Source of the DNA: Elephas maximus indicus
Taxonomy: Eukaryota; Chordata; Mammalia; Proboscidea; Elephantidae
Length of the DNA: 64,000 bases
NCBI RefSeq assembly: GCF_024166365.1
Contig: NC_064825.1
Coordinates: forward strand, 104,546,480-104,610,479
Direction of reading: 5' to 3'
Part shown: one piece after another, positions 23,983 through 34,438 of the stretch
Position numbering within the stretch: the stretch's first letter is position 1
How the letters are laid out: every line of letters starts with the position of its first letter
The notes under the pieces: model-generated
The model's database searches: none
What the model was told of the DNA's origin: nothing
What the model saw: the letters and a program-made list of their open reading frames with translations, nothing else
Translations under genes and position numbers: made by a program

Positions 23983-23997
23983 TTTTCCCTCTCTCAG
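23983..23997 (+). promoter_or_regulatory. Probable 3' splice site of OR-1 coding exon
   Basis: TTTTCCCTCTCTCAG is a strong pyrimidine tract plus AG, 26 nt before the ATG. OR genes normally splice one or more non-coding 5' exons to the single coding exon. An alternative AG lies at 23980-23981. Inferred only. Confidence 0.5.
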
Positions 23998-24023
23998 CCA
24001 GAGCTCATATCAGTACCTGGTAA

Positions 24024-24950
24024 ATGGGAAACCAAAACAACGTGACTGAATTCATTCTTTTGGGTCTTACAAAAAACCCAGAGCTGCGGAAAATATTTTC
24101 TACTGTATTTCTCATCATGTATGTGACCACCATGTTGGGAAACCTACTCATTGTGGTAACTATGACTGCAAGTCAGAGTCTGAGGTCACCTATGTATTTT
24201 TTCCTTACTTACTTGTCCCTAACCGATGCCATCTTTTCTTCCGTCATCACCCCCAAGATGATTGTGGATTCCTTCTCTGAGCGTACTACCATCTCCCTTG
24301 AAGGCTGCATGACCCAGCTCTTTGCAGTACATTTCTTCGGTGGGGTGTCAATCATCCTTCTCATTGTGATGGCCTATGACCGCTATGTGGCCATCTGTAA
24401 GCCCCTGCACTACATGACTACCATGAGTCCTCGGGTGTGCTGCCTGCTGCTGGGAGGGGTCTGGGTGGGAGGATTTTTGCATGCAATTACACAGCTCCTC
24501 TTCATGTACCAAATACCTTTCTGTGGTCCCAATGTCATTGATCACTTTATGTGTGATTTGTTTCAACTGCTGACACTGGCCTGCATGGACACCTGCATCC
24601 TGGGCTTCTTGGTCATCCTCAATAGTGGGGTGATGTGTGTGACCATCTTTCTTATCCTCATTGTCTCCTACATGATCATCCTCTGCTCCTTGAAGTCTTG
24701 TAGCTCTGAAGGGCGACACAAAGCCCTGTCTACCTGTGGCTCCCACCTCACAGTGATCGTCTTGTTCTTTGTGCCATGCATTTTCTTCTATGTAAGGCCT
24801 GTGGCCACTTATCCCATAGACAAGGCAATGGCTGTGTCGGATATCATCACACTCATGTTAAATCCCTTAATCTACACCCTGAGGAATGCAGAGGTGAAAA
24901 ATGCCATGAAGAAACTTTGGATTCAACGAGAGACTTTAGTTGGCAAGTAA
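24024..24950 (+). CDS. Olfactory receptor family 4, OR4C-like (OR-1), intact
   Basis: A class A seven-transmembrane receptor, 308 aa, expected in the ciliary membrane of olfactory neurons, where it would bind an odorant and signal through Golf and cAMP. Visible motifs: glycosylation sequon N6-V-T; TM1 G39-N40; PMYFF at 56-60; Cys95, paired in the family with a Cys in the second extracellular loop (Cys177 and Cys187 are candidates); [10 protein letters not shown] at 116-125; SY at 215-216; KALSTCGSH at 233-241; PLIYTLRN at 281-288. The length is normal and no stop or frameshift is present. The ATG is chosen because [11 protein letters not shown] starts 6 residues later, as in the family. A 3' splice site lies just upstream and AATAAA 34 nt downstream. 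The sequence resembles OR4C receptors (human OR4C12/OR4C46-type, from memory); the ligand is unknown. It lies on the opposite strand to OR-2 and OR-3 and is less like either than they are like each other. Confidence 0.96.
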   Translation: MGNQNNVTEFILLGLTKNPELRKIFSTVFLIMYVTTMLGNLLIVVTMTASQSLRSPMYFFLTYLSLTDAIFSSVITPKMIVDSFSERTTISLEGCMTQLFAVHFFGGVSIILLIVMAYDRYVAICKPLHYMTTMSPRVCCLLLGGVWVGGFLHAITQLLFMYQIPFCGPNVIDHFMCDLFQLLTLACMDTCILGFLVILNSGVMCVTIFLILIVSYMIILCSLKSCSSEGRHKALSTCGSHLTVIVLFFVPCIFFYVRPVATYPIDKAMAVSDIITLMLNPLIYTLRNAEVKNAMKKLWIQRETLVGK

Positions 24951-24983
24951 CTGTCTTCATGCCGCTAGCATTATGAGTTTCCC

Positions 24984-24989
24984 AATAAA
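24984..24989 (+). promoter_or_regulatory. Candidate polyadenylation signal of OR-1
   Basis: AATAAA 34 nt after the stop codon. A second AATAAA follows at 25019-25024 and is conserved in the duplicated flank upstream (GAGAAATAAAA near 23715), which favours the second as the older functional site. Confidence 0.5.
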
Positions 24990-25129
24990 GAGCGTCATTT
25001 TCTCCAAAATGTGTGAGAAATAAAACTGCCCATGTTCCAGAAGAATCCAGAGATATCTTTTAAAAATATAAGTCTGATTTATTATTTAGGGTATTTACAA
25101 TATAGAGATTATGATACTCTTTTCTTTTA

Positions 25130-25620
25130 TACACTTCCTCAGCTTCCCACTGCCTTTGGAAATTTCTTTCCTTGTTCTAGAATTTCCTGGTTAATCTGAT
25201 GACAGTCTCTACCTTCCCCAGCACATTAAGAGCTCCCCGTTTCCTCTCCTCAGCCATGTTGGGTTTTTTCACCTGTACCTAGGCCTATCTAAGCCCTTTC
25301 TCACCACAGTGACTTTGCATTTGCTGGGCTCTCTACCTGGAAAGAATCAGTCATATTTTATCTTACATTGGTATCACTTCCTCTGAGAAGCCTTCCCCAG
25401 CGACTCTATTAAAAGAATCTTTCACTCCTGCCATTATTTTCTATCTCAACATCTGCTTAATTTCCTTATAGCTATGATCAAAAGTGTAACTACTTTTGTA
25501 TAGTTATCAGTTGACTTCTGTGACTTTCCATCTTCCTCTCTAGATTGAAAGCCTCTGAGGGAAGGACTTTTGTTTTATTGATGCTTGGAACCAATTTATT
25601 TTCAATACCTGCCTGTTGAA
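25130..25620 (+). repeat. L2 LINE 3' end downstream of OR-1
   Basis: GTGACTTTGCATTTGCTGGG, then GAAGCCTTCCCCAGCGACTC, then TAGATTGAAAGCCTCTGAGG follow the order of the L2 3' end. The first 100 bases are also present in the duplicate at 23815-23929, so the L2 predates that duplication. Confidence 0.72.
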
Positions 25621-25669
25621 TGATTATAGAAGACAAGCACCTTTCCTTTTCAAAAGAGCCAAATTCTGA

Positions 25670-26165
25670 TGATTAGGGAGACAGTTAATAAGCAATTAAA
25701 AATAAACAGAAAAACCAAAGTGCGATCAGTACAACAGAGTTAATGGGAATGGGTGCTTTGATTACTTCGGGAAGAGTACATCATAGTGGGTAATCAGAGA
25801 AGGATTCTATGAGTAAGTGACATTTCAAGTAGATTTTGAATTCTGTTGAGGTTTCCTTATAAAAAGTGATTAAATGTATTAATTAATAAGATTAATAATA
25901 ATGACAAACACCAATAATTGACAAAAGGAATCATTAGGAAATGATTGTGAGGAGTACTAGGAGAGAGAAAATACATAGAACAACTCAAAGGCAGGCATTT
26001 TCAAGGAACTATAAAAGAGTAAAGTGGCTGGAACATAATTATTAAAGTAAAGAGCAGCAAGAAATGTAGCCAGAAATGTAGGCAGGGGTCAGATTGTGTA
26101 GGGCTAATATATCTAAGTCCTGGCCTTCTCTGAAGCCCCAAAGAGCAAGAATTTTATTATTACCT
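25670..26165 (-). repeat. L2 LINE, antisense
   Basis: GGGAGACAGTTAATAAGCAA and later GGGGTCAGATTGTGTAGGGC are the complement of the L2 3' region (consensus complement GGGCCAGATCATGTAGGGCC). Together with the + strand L2 just before it, the two form a head-to-head pair of unrelated insertions. Confidence 0.65.
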
Positions 26166-26212
26166 GTTCAAAATGACTCAAAACCAAAAATTCTTTTAGA
26201 CTCTCGTATTAA

Positions 26213-27345
26213 GTTTTTTTTTTTTTTTTATTGTGGTTTAGATGAAGGTTTACAGAGCAGATTAGTTCTTCGTTAAACAATTAATACACATATTGTTTTG
26301 TGACATGGTTGCCACCACACTACATGTCAACCCTCTCCCTTTCTTGACCTTGAATTTCACATTACCAGGTTTCCTGTTCCCTCTTGTCTTCTCATTCTTG
26401 TCCCTGGGCTGGTGTACCCATTTAGTCCTGTTTTGTTTTATGGGCGTGTCTAATCTTTGGCTGGAGGGTGAACCCCAGGAGTGACTTCAGGACTGAGTTA
26501 AAAGAGTGTCTAGGGGCCATACTCTTGGGGTTTCTCCAGTCTCTGTCAGACTAAGTTGGCTTTTTTTTTTTTTTTTTAGTTGAATTTTGTTCTATATTTT
26601 TCTCTTACTCTGTCTGGGACTCTTTACTGTGATCCCTGTCGGAGCAGTTGGTGGTGGTGGCAGGGCACCATCTGGTTGTGTTGGATTCACTCTGGTGGAG
26701 GCTGTGGTAGTTGTAGTCCATTAGTCCTTTGGACCAATCTTTGCCTTGTGTCTTTGGTTTTCTCCATTCTCCCTTGCTCCAGATGGGGTGGGACAAGTGG
26801 AGTATTTTAGATGGCTGCTCACAAGCTTTTATGACTTCAGATGCTACTCACCAAAGTAGGGCATAGAATATTTTCTTTATAAACTATGTTATGGCAATTG
26901 AGCTAGATGTCCCCCAAGACCAAGGTTCCTAGTCCTCAGCCCAGTAATTCGGTCCCTCAGGGAGTTTGAATGCATCTGTGAAGCTTCCATGACCTTGCCT
27001 TGGGCAAGTTGTCCTGGCTCCCCAGTATTGTGTACTGTCTTAATCTTTCACTAAAGTTACCACTATTCTATTGTCTGCCTAGTGTTTTTTTCTCCCCTCT
27101 CCTCCCCTCTGTCATAACCATCAAAGACGCTTTCTTTCTGTGTGTAAACCTTTTCATGAGTTTTTATAATAGAGGTCTCATACAGTATTTGTCCTTTTGT
27201 GATTGACTTATTTCACTCAGCATAATGTCCTCCAGATTCATTCATGTTGGGAGATGTTTCACAGATTCATCATTGTTCTTTATTATTATGTAGTATTTCA
27301 TTTTGTGTGTATACCATAGTTTGTTTATCCATTCATCTATTTGAT
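26213..27345 (-). mobile_element. L1 LINE 3' end, antisense
   Basis: Starts with a poly(T) tract (complement of the poly(A) tail), then GTTTAGATGAAGGTTTACAG, the complement of the elephant-type L1 3' UTR end. From about 27060 it reads the complement of the ORF2 C-terminus (for example ACTTATTTCACTCAGCATAA, encoding LSEIS). 5'-truncated and non-coding. A second internal poly(T) at about 26562-26577 lies inside the UTR. Confidence 0.88.
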
Positions 27346-27571
27346 CCTAACTTATGTGCTATAGTTATTGAGCAATATGATGTGAAAAGCTTTTGTAGTT
27401 ACCTTTCATTTTGTCCTCTAATTTTTAATTATAGAATAAACTTCACAATACTTTCTTAAAATATTTCAAAGTATCCACATTGACTTTAGGTTTATTCATT
27501 TTTCAACTTCTCATCAATATAGAAGAGAAATGCCATCATAGTATGGTTATTTGGGCCTTTGTAAAAACCTT

Positions 27572-27732
27572 CCAGAAAAACCAAACCCATTGTTGTCGAA
27601 TCGATTCCAACACATAATTGACCCTATAGGACAGGGTAGAACTGCCCTGTATGGTTCCCATGGAGCACCTGTTGGATTTGAACTGCTGAACTTTTGGTTA
27701 GCAGCCATAAACACTATGCAACCAGGGTATCC
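27572..27732 (-). repeat. AfroSINE, short class, with perfect target-site duplication
   Basis: The 12-bp repeat TGTAAAAACCTT at 27560-27571 and 27733-27744 brackets the element, which reads AAACCAAACCCATTGTTGTC to CAACCAGGGTATCC. Confidence 0.93.
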
Positions 27733-27873
27733 TGTAAAAACCTTAAGAGAGTCTTTATTATAATCATATTATGTGAATACTGAGAGGGATTTAGCTTGTG
27801 GTCCTAAACTTCATATATGTATAATACGTGAGGTTTAATAATGCTAGGTTTAATTCCATGTTTGTAATTGTTT

Positions 27874-27957
27874 GGAGCCCTGGTGGCACAGTGGTTCAGG
27901 TTTGGCTGCTAACCAAAATGTTGGCAGTTCAAACCTACCAGCTGCTCCCTGGCTACG
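27874..27957 (+). repeat. AfroSINE head fragment
   Basis: GGAGCCCTGGTGGCACAGTG through the B-box-like GGCAGTTCAAACCTACC to GCTCCCTGG. The 3' half is missing. Confidence 0.8.
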
Positions 27958-28014
27958 TCTTACTATAATATAGGTTCACCTGCCAGCTGATATCTTTTCA
28001 ATAAGTAATTAAAA

Positions 28015-28492
28015 TTGTTGTTGTCATTAGGTGCCATCAAGTTGGTTCCAACACACAGCGATTCTATGTTCAACAGAACAAAACACTGCCCAGCCCTATG
28101 CCGTCTTCATAATTGTTATGTTTGAGCCCATTGCTGCAGCCACTTTGTCAGTCCAACTACTTAAGAGTCTTCCTTTTTTTCTCTGACCCTCTACCAAGCA
28201 TGATGTCCTTCTTCAAGAACAGGTCCCTCCTGATAACATGTCCAAAGCATGTGAGAGGAAGCCTCGCCATCCCTGCTTCTAAGAAGCATTCTGGCTGTAC
28301 TTCTTCCAAGACAGAGTGGTTCCTTCTTGTGGCAGTATATTCAATATTTTTTGCCAAAACCCTAGTTAAAAAGCATCAATTCTTCTTTGGTCTTCCATAG
28401 TCATTGTCCAGCTTTCACATGCGTATGAGGCAACTGAAAATGCCATGGCTTGGATCAGGTGTACCTTAGTTCCCAAAGTGACATCTTCAATG
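28015..28492 (-). mobile_element. RTE-clade LINE 3' fragment, antisense
   Basis: Begins with TTGTTGTTGTCATTAGGTGC (tail complement). The minus strand encodes KNIEYTATRRNHSVLEEVQP and then ECFLEAGMARLPLTCFGHVI, the RTE C-terminal domain. 5'-truncated, frame lost. Confidence 0.87.
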
Positions 28493-28569
28493 AAGATTAG
28501 TTCTCATCTCATTAAATGGGGTGCTTGTCTTTCTCATTAAATACATTTTAGTAGGTAAGGACTAGCAAT

Positions 28570-28822
28570 TACATATATATGTATATGTATGTGTGTGTAT
28601 ATATATGTATGTATATGTATATATATATATATATGTATGAGTCCGAATCGACTTGACAGCACTGGCTATGTGTGTATATATATATATATGGAAACCCTGG
28701 TGAAGTAGTGGTTAAGTACTTCGGCTGCTAACCAAAAGGTCAGCAGTTCAAATCCACCAGGCGCTCCTTGGAAACACTATGGGGCAGTTCTATATTTATT
28801 ATATATTTTATATATATATAAT
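28570..28822. repeat. TA/TG microsatellite with embedded SINE pieces
   Basis: ATATATGTATATGTATGTGT-type runs at 28570-28636, 28670-28690 and 28790-28822 are interleaved with a SINE tail (28637-28670, GAGTCCGAATCGACTTGACA) and a SINE head (28689-28789, GGAAACCCTGGTGAAGTAGT). The tail before head order suggests two separate SINE copies separated by TA expansion. Confidence 0.75.
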
Positions 28823-29028
28823 GAAATCAATTCCAAGATGCCAAAGTGGGATTTGGTAGATCTTAGTCTGGATTATGATCAAAATACAGCAAACTAAAAG
28901 TAAAATTGAAATTCTTTAACTTGATGAAAGGGTTTCTTCCAAAAAACTAAAAAAAAATGTCAAATTTAGTTGTGAAAGAGGTTCATTAAATTCAGTAACA
29001 AGACAAGGCAATCTTTTATTACTGCAGT

Positions 29029-29208
29029 CAAACAGTTAAGCGCTTGACTACTAACTGAGAGGGCGATGGTTTGAATCTAACCAGAGGCACTTTGGAAGAA
29101 AGTCCTGGCAATCTACTTTCTAAAGGTCATTGTCACTGAAAATCCTATGAAGCAAGTTCTACTCTGACACACAGGGCCTTCGTGAGTTGTAATCAACTCA
29201 GTGGAAAC
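29029..29208 (+). repeat. Afrotherian SINE, CCTGGCAATCTAC class
   Basis: GTCAAACAGTTAAGCGCTTG at the head, GAAAGTCCTGGCAATCTACT in the middle, GTAATCAACTCAGTGGAAAC at the tail. Confidence 0.83.
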
Positions 29209-29209
29209 T

Positions 29210-30129
29210 TTTTTTTTAAAAAATTATTATTACTATACACTGTATTGAGGGCCCTAATGCAGAGATCCTAACCTCAAAAGCTACAGAGTCCAGCTGGATA
29301 AAGAAAACGAGCAACACCAGCTTCTGTGGAGACTTTAAAAGGGGTCATAGGACTATGGCTTCTAGAGATAGAGTGAATTTTATCCTCCTTAAGGGTCGTC
29401 CATTACTAGCTCTGATCCATTGTTGCCTTATGGGAGTGCATGTACAATTTGCTAAACACTCAGATTTTCAGGAGAAGTATGGCATCCATATTTTTATGTG
29501 CATTTTATTGATTTGAATATGTTGATAACTAATCAAGATTCTTTAAAATGCTTTGCTGAGCAACAATCTTTGGATCAAATAAATTCTTTCAGGGGAATTC
29601 TGTCCATGGGCTGTCACTTTGGAAACTCTGTGTTAACCAATAAAATAATGGCAAAAAGAAGTAAGGTAATCAGAACTGAAAATGAAGAGGCACAGTTCAT
29701 TATTTGTTAAAATGTTCATCTTTTTAGAAAAACTGAGAGGGTCAATGACAAATTTTAAGGTTTATTAAAAGTGTAGCTGAAAATCAACATAACATTTTCA
29801 AATAAAATTGCAATAAATATTTAGAAAATAAAATAAGTCACAATACAACTAAAAACTATATAAAGAACATAAAAATGTGTGAAATCATCAAGAACACTAA
29901 ACATCTTCCTAAAGGAAAGCTGCATAAAGTGAGAGATAGAAATTTAACTTTCTTAAACATAGTACTTAATCCTTTCAGACATAGCAGAGAAACTGGACTT
30001 CCCTATTTCTTTACTAAAACTGGGAAAAAAAAAATTAAACAATTGTTTCCAAAATTGGAAAAAAGGCAGTATAGAACTAGAGTCCCTTAGGGAAGGGAAA
30101 CAAAACAGGTGAGCCCTAGGATAGATGCA
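29210..30129. other. Intergenic, nothing recognised
   Basis: AT-rich. Two ORFs of about 70 codons (29498-29710, 29875-30090) have no motif and biased Lys/Asn/Ile content expected of AT-rich chance ORFs. Confidence 0.5.
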
Positions 30130-30524
30130 AAAGTCCTGGATGGTACAAACAATTTCTGACGAACTACGAACCTAAAGGCTGGTAGTCCAAACCCACCCAA
30201 AAGTGCTATGGAAGAAAGGACTGGCCATCTACTTCTGCAGAGATTAAAACAAAACAAAACAAAAAAACACCAAACCCAGTGCGGTCGAATCGATTCTGAC
30301 TCATAGTGACCCTATAGGACAGAGTAGAACTGCCCCATAGAGTTTCCAAGGAGAGCCTGGTGGATTTGAACTGCTGACTCTTTGGTTAGCAGCCATAATA
30401 CTTACCCGCTACAACAACAGGGTTTCCCTGTAGAGATTACAGTCAAGAAAATCCTATGAAGCAATTCTACTCTGTAACACGTGGGTTTGTCACGGGTCAG
30501 AAGTGACTCCATGGCAGCAGGTTT
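30130..30524 (+). repeat. Afrotherian SINE split by a second SINE
   Basis: The left part 30130-30246 (AAGTCCTGGATGGTACAAAC to the GGCCATCTACTTCTGCAG region) and right part 30440-30524 (CAGTCAAGAAAATCCTATGA to CTCCATGGCAGCAG) make one CCTGGCAATCTAC-class SINE when the insert at 30247-30431 is ignored. Confidence 0.85.
30247..30431 (-). repeat. AfroSINE nested inside another SINE
   Basis: Reverse-orientation short-class SINE (CAAACCCAGTGCGGTCGAAT to ACAACAGGGTTTCCC) with an A-rich, AAAAC-repeat start. AGAGATTA at 30239-30246 and 30432-30439 is the target-site duplication. Confidence 0.9.
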
Positions 30525-32660
30525 AAGTGTTGTTTTGATTTGTTTTAAGATAACTGCAGGCTTCTGGTAGAGGCTCTTTCTGATCTACATTTCTCACTTA
30601 GATGAGGAAACAGAGGTCGGAGTTCAGGGTGGCTGAAGAGGCTGCAATCTGAGCCTCCGAACCCTGGAGCAGAAGGAGCTATGCAGAGAACAAAGACCCA
30701 AAAATCTGCACAAGGGGCCTGAGCAATCTGAGCCCGTTGCTGAATGCTTATACTAAACTGTGCATGTATGCGGTGAAACTTCACAAGACAGTGTGGATCT
30801 TGTACCTGAATACACATAAAAAATGGACATTTAAGTGATATCGAAATCTGCCATTTTGGTTATATGCAAATGCCAGATCTTAACTTGTTTAAGAATGAGT
30901 AAAAGAAAAAAAAAATAATATATATATATATATATATTCCTTGGACTATGGAATTCTGCATTATAAAACAAATGGAAAACATTTTAAAGAATAGATAAAT
31001 CAACAGCATGGATATGAAAAAGATTTTCTTCATGAATAGAAATTTGGGACTTCGTATGCCTTGTATACTCAAATTTAAAAGTCATGTACTTTTAATGAAA
31101 TAAATAAAGAATGAAAAATTAACATACAGGTTGGTGGAAACTGAAAATGGCTTCCTTCACCATATAAATAACCACAAGGGATTTTCTAGTAGCTGTCTTG
31201 GACCTTTTATGAGGTCACCTGTGATTTCTATACATATATATATATGTATATACATATATATTTTTTTACCTGTCCTTGGGGTCTTGCCCAACCTGAGACT
31301 GATTTCCAAGGCTTCTTTTCTTCCCCTTAATCTTATGCTTGTGATGGTTACCCTTTCCCCTTTAGCCTTCCTCAAGTCAGTCCTTTTCCCTCACTACTGG
31401 AGCTCCGTAATTAGATCTAAGAGCTATAATTCATTTTGTAGTTTTTCCTGTTTACAGGTAAATTTTAACTACACAAACTTTTGTCCATAAAGTGTACCTT
31501 TCACAAGTGTGCACACAAATTGTTTCTCAAATTCAAGTAACGTACAAGCCCTTCCTAAGGGGAAATCAGTCCTTTTGAATTCCAGCAATGATACAAATCA
31601 TGATTTCACATTTTTAATGTAACACGGTGGTGAGGCTGACATTTTGGCTAGATGTGTAAAATTACAAAGTGTGTTCCAGACCACACCATGCCTGTTTCCA
31701 TACTGAAGGCAATGAATGACAAAGATCAGAATCCTCACAACTAGATAAAGGTTATGGAACCTGGTCAGTGTAAAGTGGGAGAGTGGTTGGTGAGAACTGC
31801 TTTGGAGAATTCCCTGTAGAGAATCCCCTTGCCCCATTATGGGAGTAGAGAGAGGTATGCCAGCCTCTCACATCGGACCCCATTTTTCTGACCTTTCTCT
31901 GGAGGGACGTGTTTGGAGTTGCCTACTCTGCTGTTTGGCTGACAACACCTCCTACTTTAATTTTTAATTGTCTCTCATCCAGAGGTCATAGCTAACTGTT
32001 CCAGTCAAGCACCTTAAAATTTGTGTGTGTGTCTGTGTGTGCATTTGCACATGTGTGTACATGCATGCAGGAAGTGCACTTCTAAAGAGTGCTATTCTGA
32101 CAGGCTAGTGTATGCTACTCCATACTGGTGGCTGCAGGGACTGAGATCAGAAAAATCTAGGCAGAAAGTGAGACTTTGTGGTATCAATACAGGATTGCCC
32201 AGTGAGGTAGGCTCAGCCACAGATGTCCAAGGTATCATCTTCCAGGAACATCCTATCAAATGCTCATACTGGCAAAATGACAACCTGGATTCTGCAAGTT
32301 TCTTACGTACTGACTCATGTTGACCAAATTCATATGGTACTAGAAAAAAATTTATAAAAGGAATTTGGTTGACACATAGTGCATTTCTCTCAGGAGAAAA
32401 ACTTCTACAAGAAGTTAAATTACCAAGTAAAAATGGTCAGATGTTGATAGAATTCAAGTATGGATCATTATAGGTTGTTCAGAGTGGTTGTGAGCTTTTA
32501 AGTACTCATAGTCTAATACAATCCTCTCAGAATATTAACTGTGTGCACAACGAATCAATAACATGTTGATGTATGTTGATTGTTGTTTCCCGTTAGGATT
32601 GTTTTCCTGTTAGATGTATTTCACTTTTCTTGTCCAAAAACTAAGATGTTGAGGAAGTGT
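30525..32660. other. Intergenic, mostly unrecognised
   Basis: Contains TA runs at 30918-30940 and 31230-31262 and a TG-rich run at 32020-32065, plus a faint MIR-like stretch near 30590-30660. No gene can be supported. Confidence 0.5.
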
Positions 32661-32675
32661 AAACTAAGTACACCA

Positions 32676-32820
32676 TATTTATCAACTGAAGTCATAATTT
32701 GCTACACCATAACTTTTTCATGGCATTTTTCACTTCTGCATTTTTTTTTTTTTTATTTATCAACTGAAGTCATAATTTGCTACACCATAACTTTTTCATG
32801 GCATTTTTCACTTCTGCATT
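32676..32820. repeat. 67-bp direct duplication of the OR-2 3' end around poly(T)
   Basis: Bases 32676-32742 and 32754-32820 are the same sequence (TATTTATCAACTGAAGTCAT and on to CACTTCTGCATT), offset by 78 bp. They overlap only through a run of 14 T at 32741-32754. The copy nearer OR-2 contains its last codons and stop; the distal copy is a free second version of the same codons and stop. The copies look identical, so the event is recent. Confidence 0.95.
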
Positions 32821-33684
32821 CCTCAGTGTATAGATCAGAGGGTTGAGCAAAGGTGTCCCAATTGTATAAAACACAGCCACCATCTTGTCCACTGGAAATG
32901 TAGTTGGTGGGCGTGTGTATATGAATATACATGGACCAAAAAATATGACAACCACAATGAAATGGGAGGTACAGGTAGAAAGAGCTTTTCGCCTTCCTTC
33001 TGCGCTGTGGTTTCTCAGAGAGTATAAAATGACAACATAGGATATAAGCAAGAGCATGAAACTCACCATGCATATGGCCCCACTATTGGAAACAACTAGC
33101 AAATTTATCACATAAGTGTCCATGCAGGCAAGTTTCAACAAGGGCTGCAAGTCACAGAAATAGTGATCAATCACATTGGGGCCACAAAAGGGCAATTTCA
33201 AAGCCAAGAAAATCTGTGCTGAAGAATGGATACAAGATCCCACCCAGGCCAGAATCACCAGCATGCCACAGACATGCCTGCTCATGATGGTTGTGTATCG
33301 CAGAGGTTTACAAATGGCCGCATAGCGATCAAAAGCCATGAGGATGAGCACAAATATCTCCATACACCCAAAGAAATGGGCTGCAAAGACCTGAGTCATG
33401 CACTCATGGTAGGAAATAGTCTTCTCCTGAGACAGAGCATCCACAATCAATCTGGGTGCCGTAGTTGTAGAAAAGCAGGCATCAGCAAAGGACAGGTAGA
33501 ATAGGAAGAAGTACATGGGACTCCCAAGAGTATGACTCGTCTTAATAGTCACCACAATGAGAAAGTTCCCCAGCAGAGTCAAAAGGTAAAGAATCGAGAA
33601 GATCCCAGATATTGCTTTCTGCTGTTCAGCATCCTGCGTCAACCCAAACAGAATGAATTCAGTCACACTGTTATTCATCGCCAT
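32770..33684 (-). CDS. Olfactory receptor family 4, OR4C11-like (OR-2), intact
   Basis: A seven-transmembrane odorant receptor of 304 aa with no disruption. Motifs: sequon N4-N-S; G39-N40; PMYFF 56-60; Cys95, paired in the family with a Cys in the second extracellular loop (Cys177 and Cys187 are candidates); MAFDRYAAIC 116-125 (the usual V of DRYVAIC is A122); SY 215-216; RKALSTCTSH 232-241; PCIFIYTRP 251-259; NPLIYTLRN 281-289. From memory it is very close to human OR4C11 along its whole length (for example TFPVDKMVAVFYTIGTP and SYHECMTQVFAAHFFGCMEI), so an ortholog or near paralog of the OR4C11/OR4C6 group is likely. The first Met is kept because it aligns with the family start; Met3 is the alternative. 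A splice acceptor lies 41 nt upstream. By hand count 226 of 304 residues match OR-3 at 53374-54288. Confidence 0.96.
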   Translation of the reverse strand: MAMNNSVTEFILFGLTQDAEQQKAISGIFSILYLLTLLGNFLIVVTIKTSHTLGSPMYFFLFYLSFADACFSTTTAPRLIVDALSQEKTISYHECMTQVFAAHFFGCMEIFVLILMAFDRYAAICKPLRYTTIMSRHVCGMLVILAWVGSCIHSSAQIFLALKLPFCGPNVIDHYFCDLQPLLKLACMDTYVINLLVVSNSGAICMVSFMLLLISYVVILYSLRNHSAEGRRKALSTCTSHFIVVVIFFGPCIFIYTRPPTTFPVDKMVAVFYTIGTPLLNPLIYTLRNAEVKNAMKKLWCSKL

Positions 33685-33725
33685 GTCAGTGGCTGTATGT
33701 GGGATGAAGCTGACAAAGGTTTAAT

Positions 33726-33741
33726 CTGCAGAGAGAAGAAA
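33726..33741 (-). promoter_or_regulatory. Probable 3' splice site of OR-2 coding exon
   Basis: On the minus strand TTTTCTTCTCTCTGCAG precedes a 41-nt leader before the ATG. OR-3 has the equivalent site 42 nt before its ATG, and that conservation supports both sites. Non-coding 5' exons would lie at higher coordinates but are not identifiable by eye. Confidence 0.6.
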
Positions 33742-33994
33742 AAAGTGATATTTTGAGAAGATCATTTGGCTAACCTCTGAATTTGTTTGTTCTGTTCCAT
33801 GTTTTGTTACTTTCAATTGCCTTTGGTGTGCACCAAAATTCCCCAGGAATCTGTGTAAATCTACAGATGCACAGGCCTCTCCCAGATTTATCTATTGATT
33901 CTGAAACTGACTGATTTGCCCAACACTTTTGTATTTTGCAAATAAAGTAAAATACATGTATGTATATATGTATATATCCTTCAGAAACTTTGAT

Positions 33995-34150
33995 TTTTAC
34001 CAAGATTGAGAACTGCAGAACTTGTTTTGTCTTTCCCTGGACAAGTGACTTAACTGCTTTGAAACTTGGTCTTCATGTGAAAAATGAAGTACCAATATCT
34101 GCCCTACCTTATTCTGAGTTATCACGAGAATTTAAAGAAGGGTCTACACT
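33995..34150 (+). repeat. MIR SINE
   Basis: CTGGACAAGTGACTTAACTG, then CTTCATGTGAAAAATGAAGT, follows the MIR core order (GGGCAAGTTACTTAACCTCT, then CATCTGTAAAATGGGG). Confidence 0.6.
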
Positions 34151-34438
34151 CACACATATACAAGTATATACATTTCATACATTACACATCCTATCTACGT
34201 GCTTTGAAAAATACATTCAAATATAACTGAGCAATAATATTGTTGAAGAATTCCTTTTAAAGAACATATTTTCAGTTCTGTTGGCTCATTTTTGTGTCTA
34301 CTATCCCTGACCATTTAGAATCTTGAGTGGAATATGCTTTAAAACGGATCTATTTTGACAACCTATCATCTATGCCTCTCATGGTCAAGATGTGAGCTTC
34401 ACTGATGTTCATGACATAACAAATGGCTGGATAATGCT

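Noticed and set aside
23960-24023. Promoter of OR-1
   Set aside because: OR promoters lie upstream of non-coding exons that cannot be located by eye; no convincing TATA or LHX2/EBF pair is claimed.
24348-24746. 132-codon ORF antisense to OR-1
   Set aside because: A mirror of the strongly constrained receptor frame; no domain of its own.
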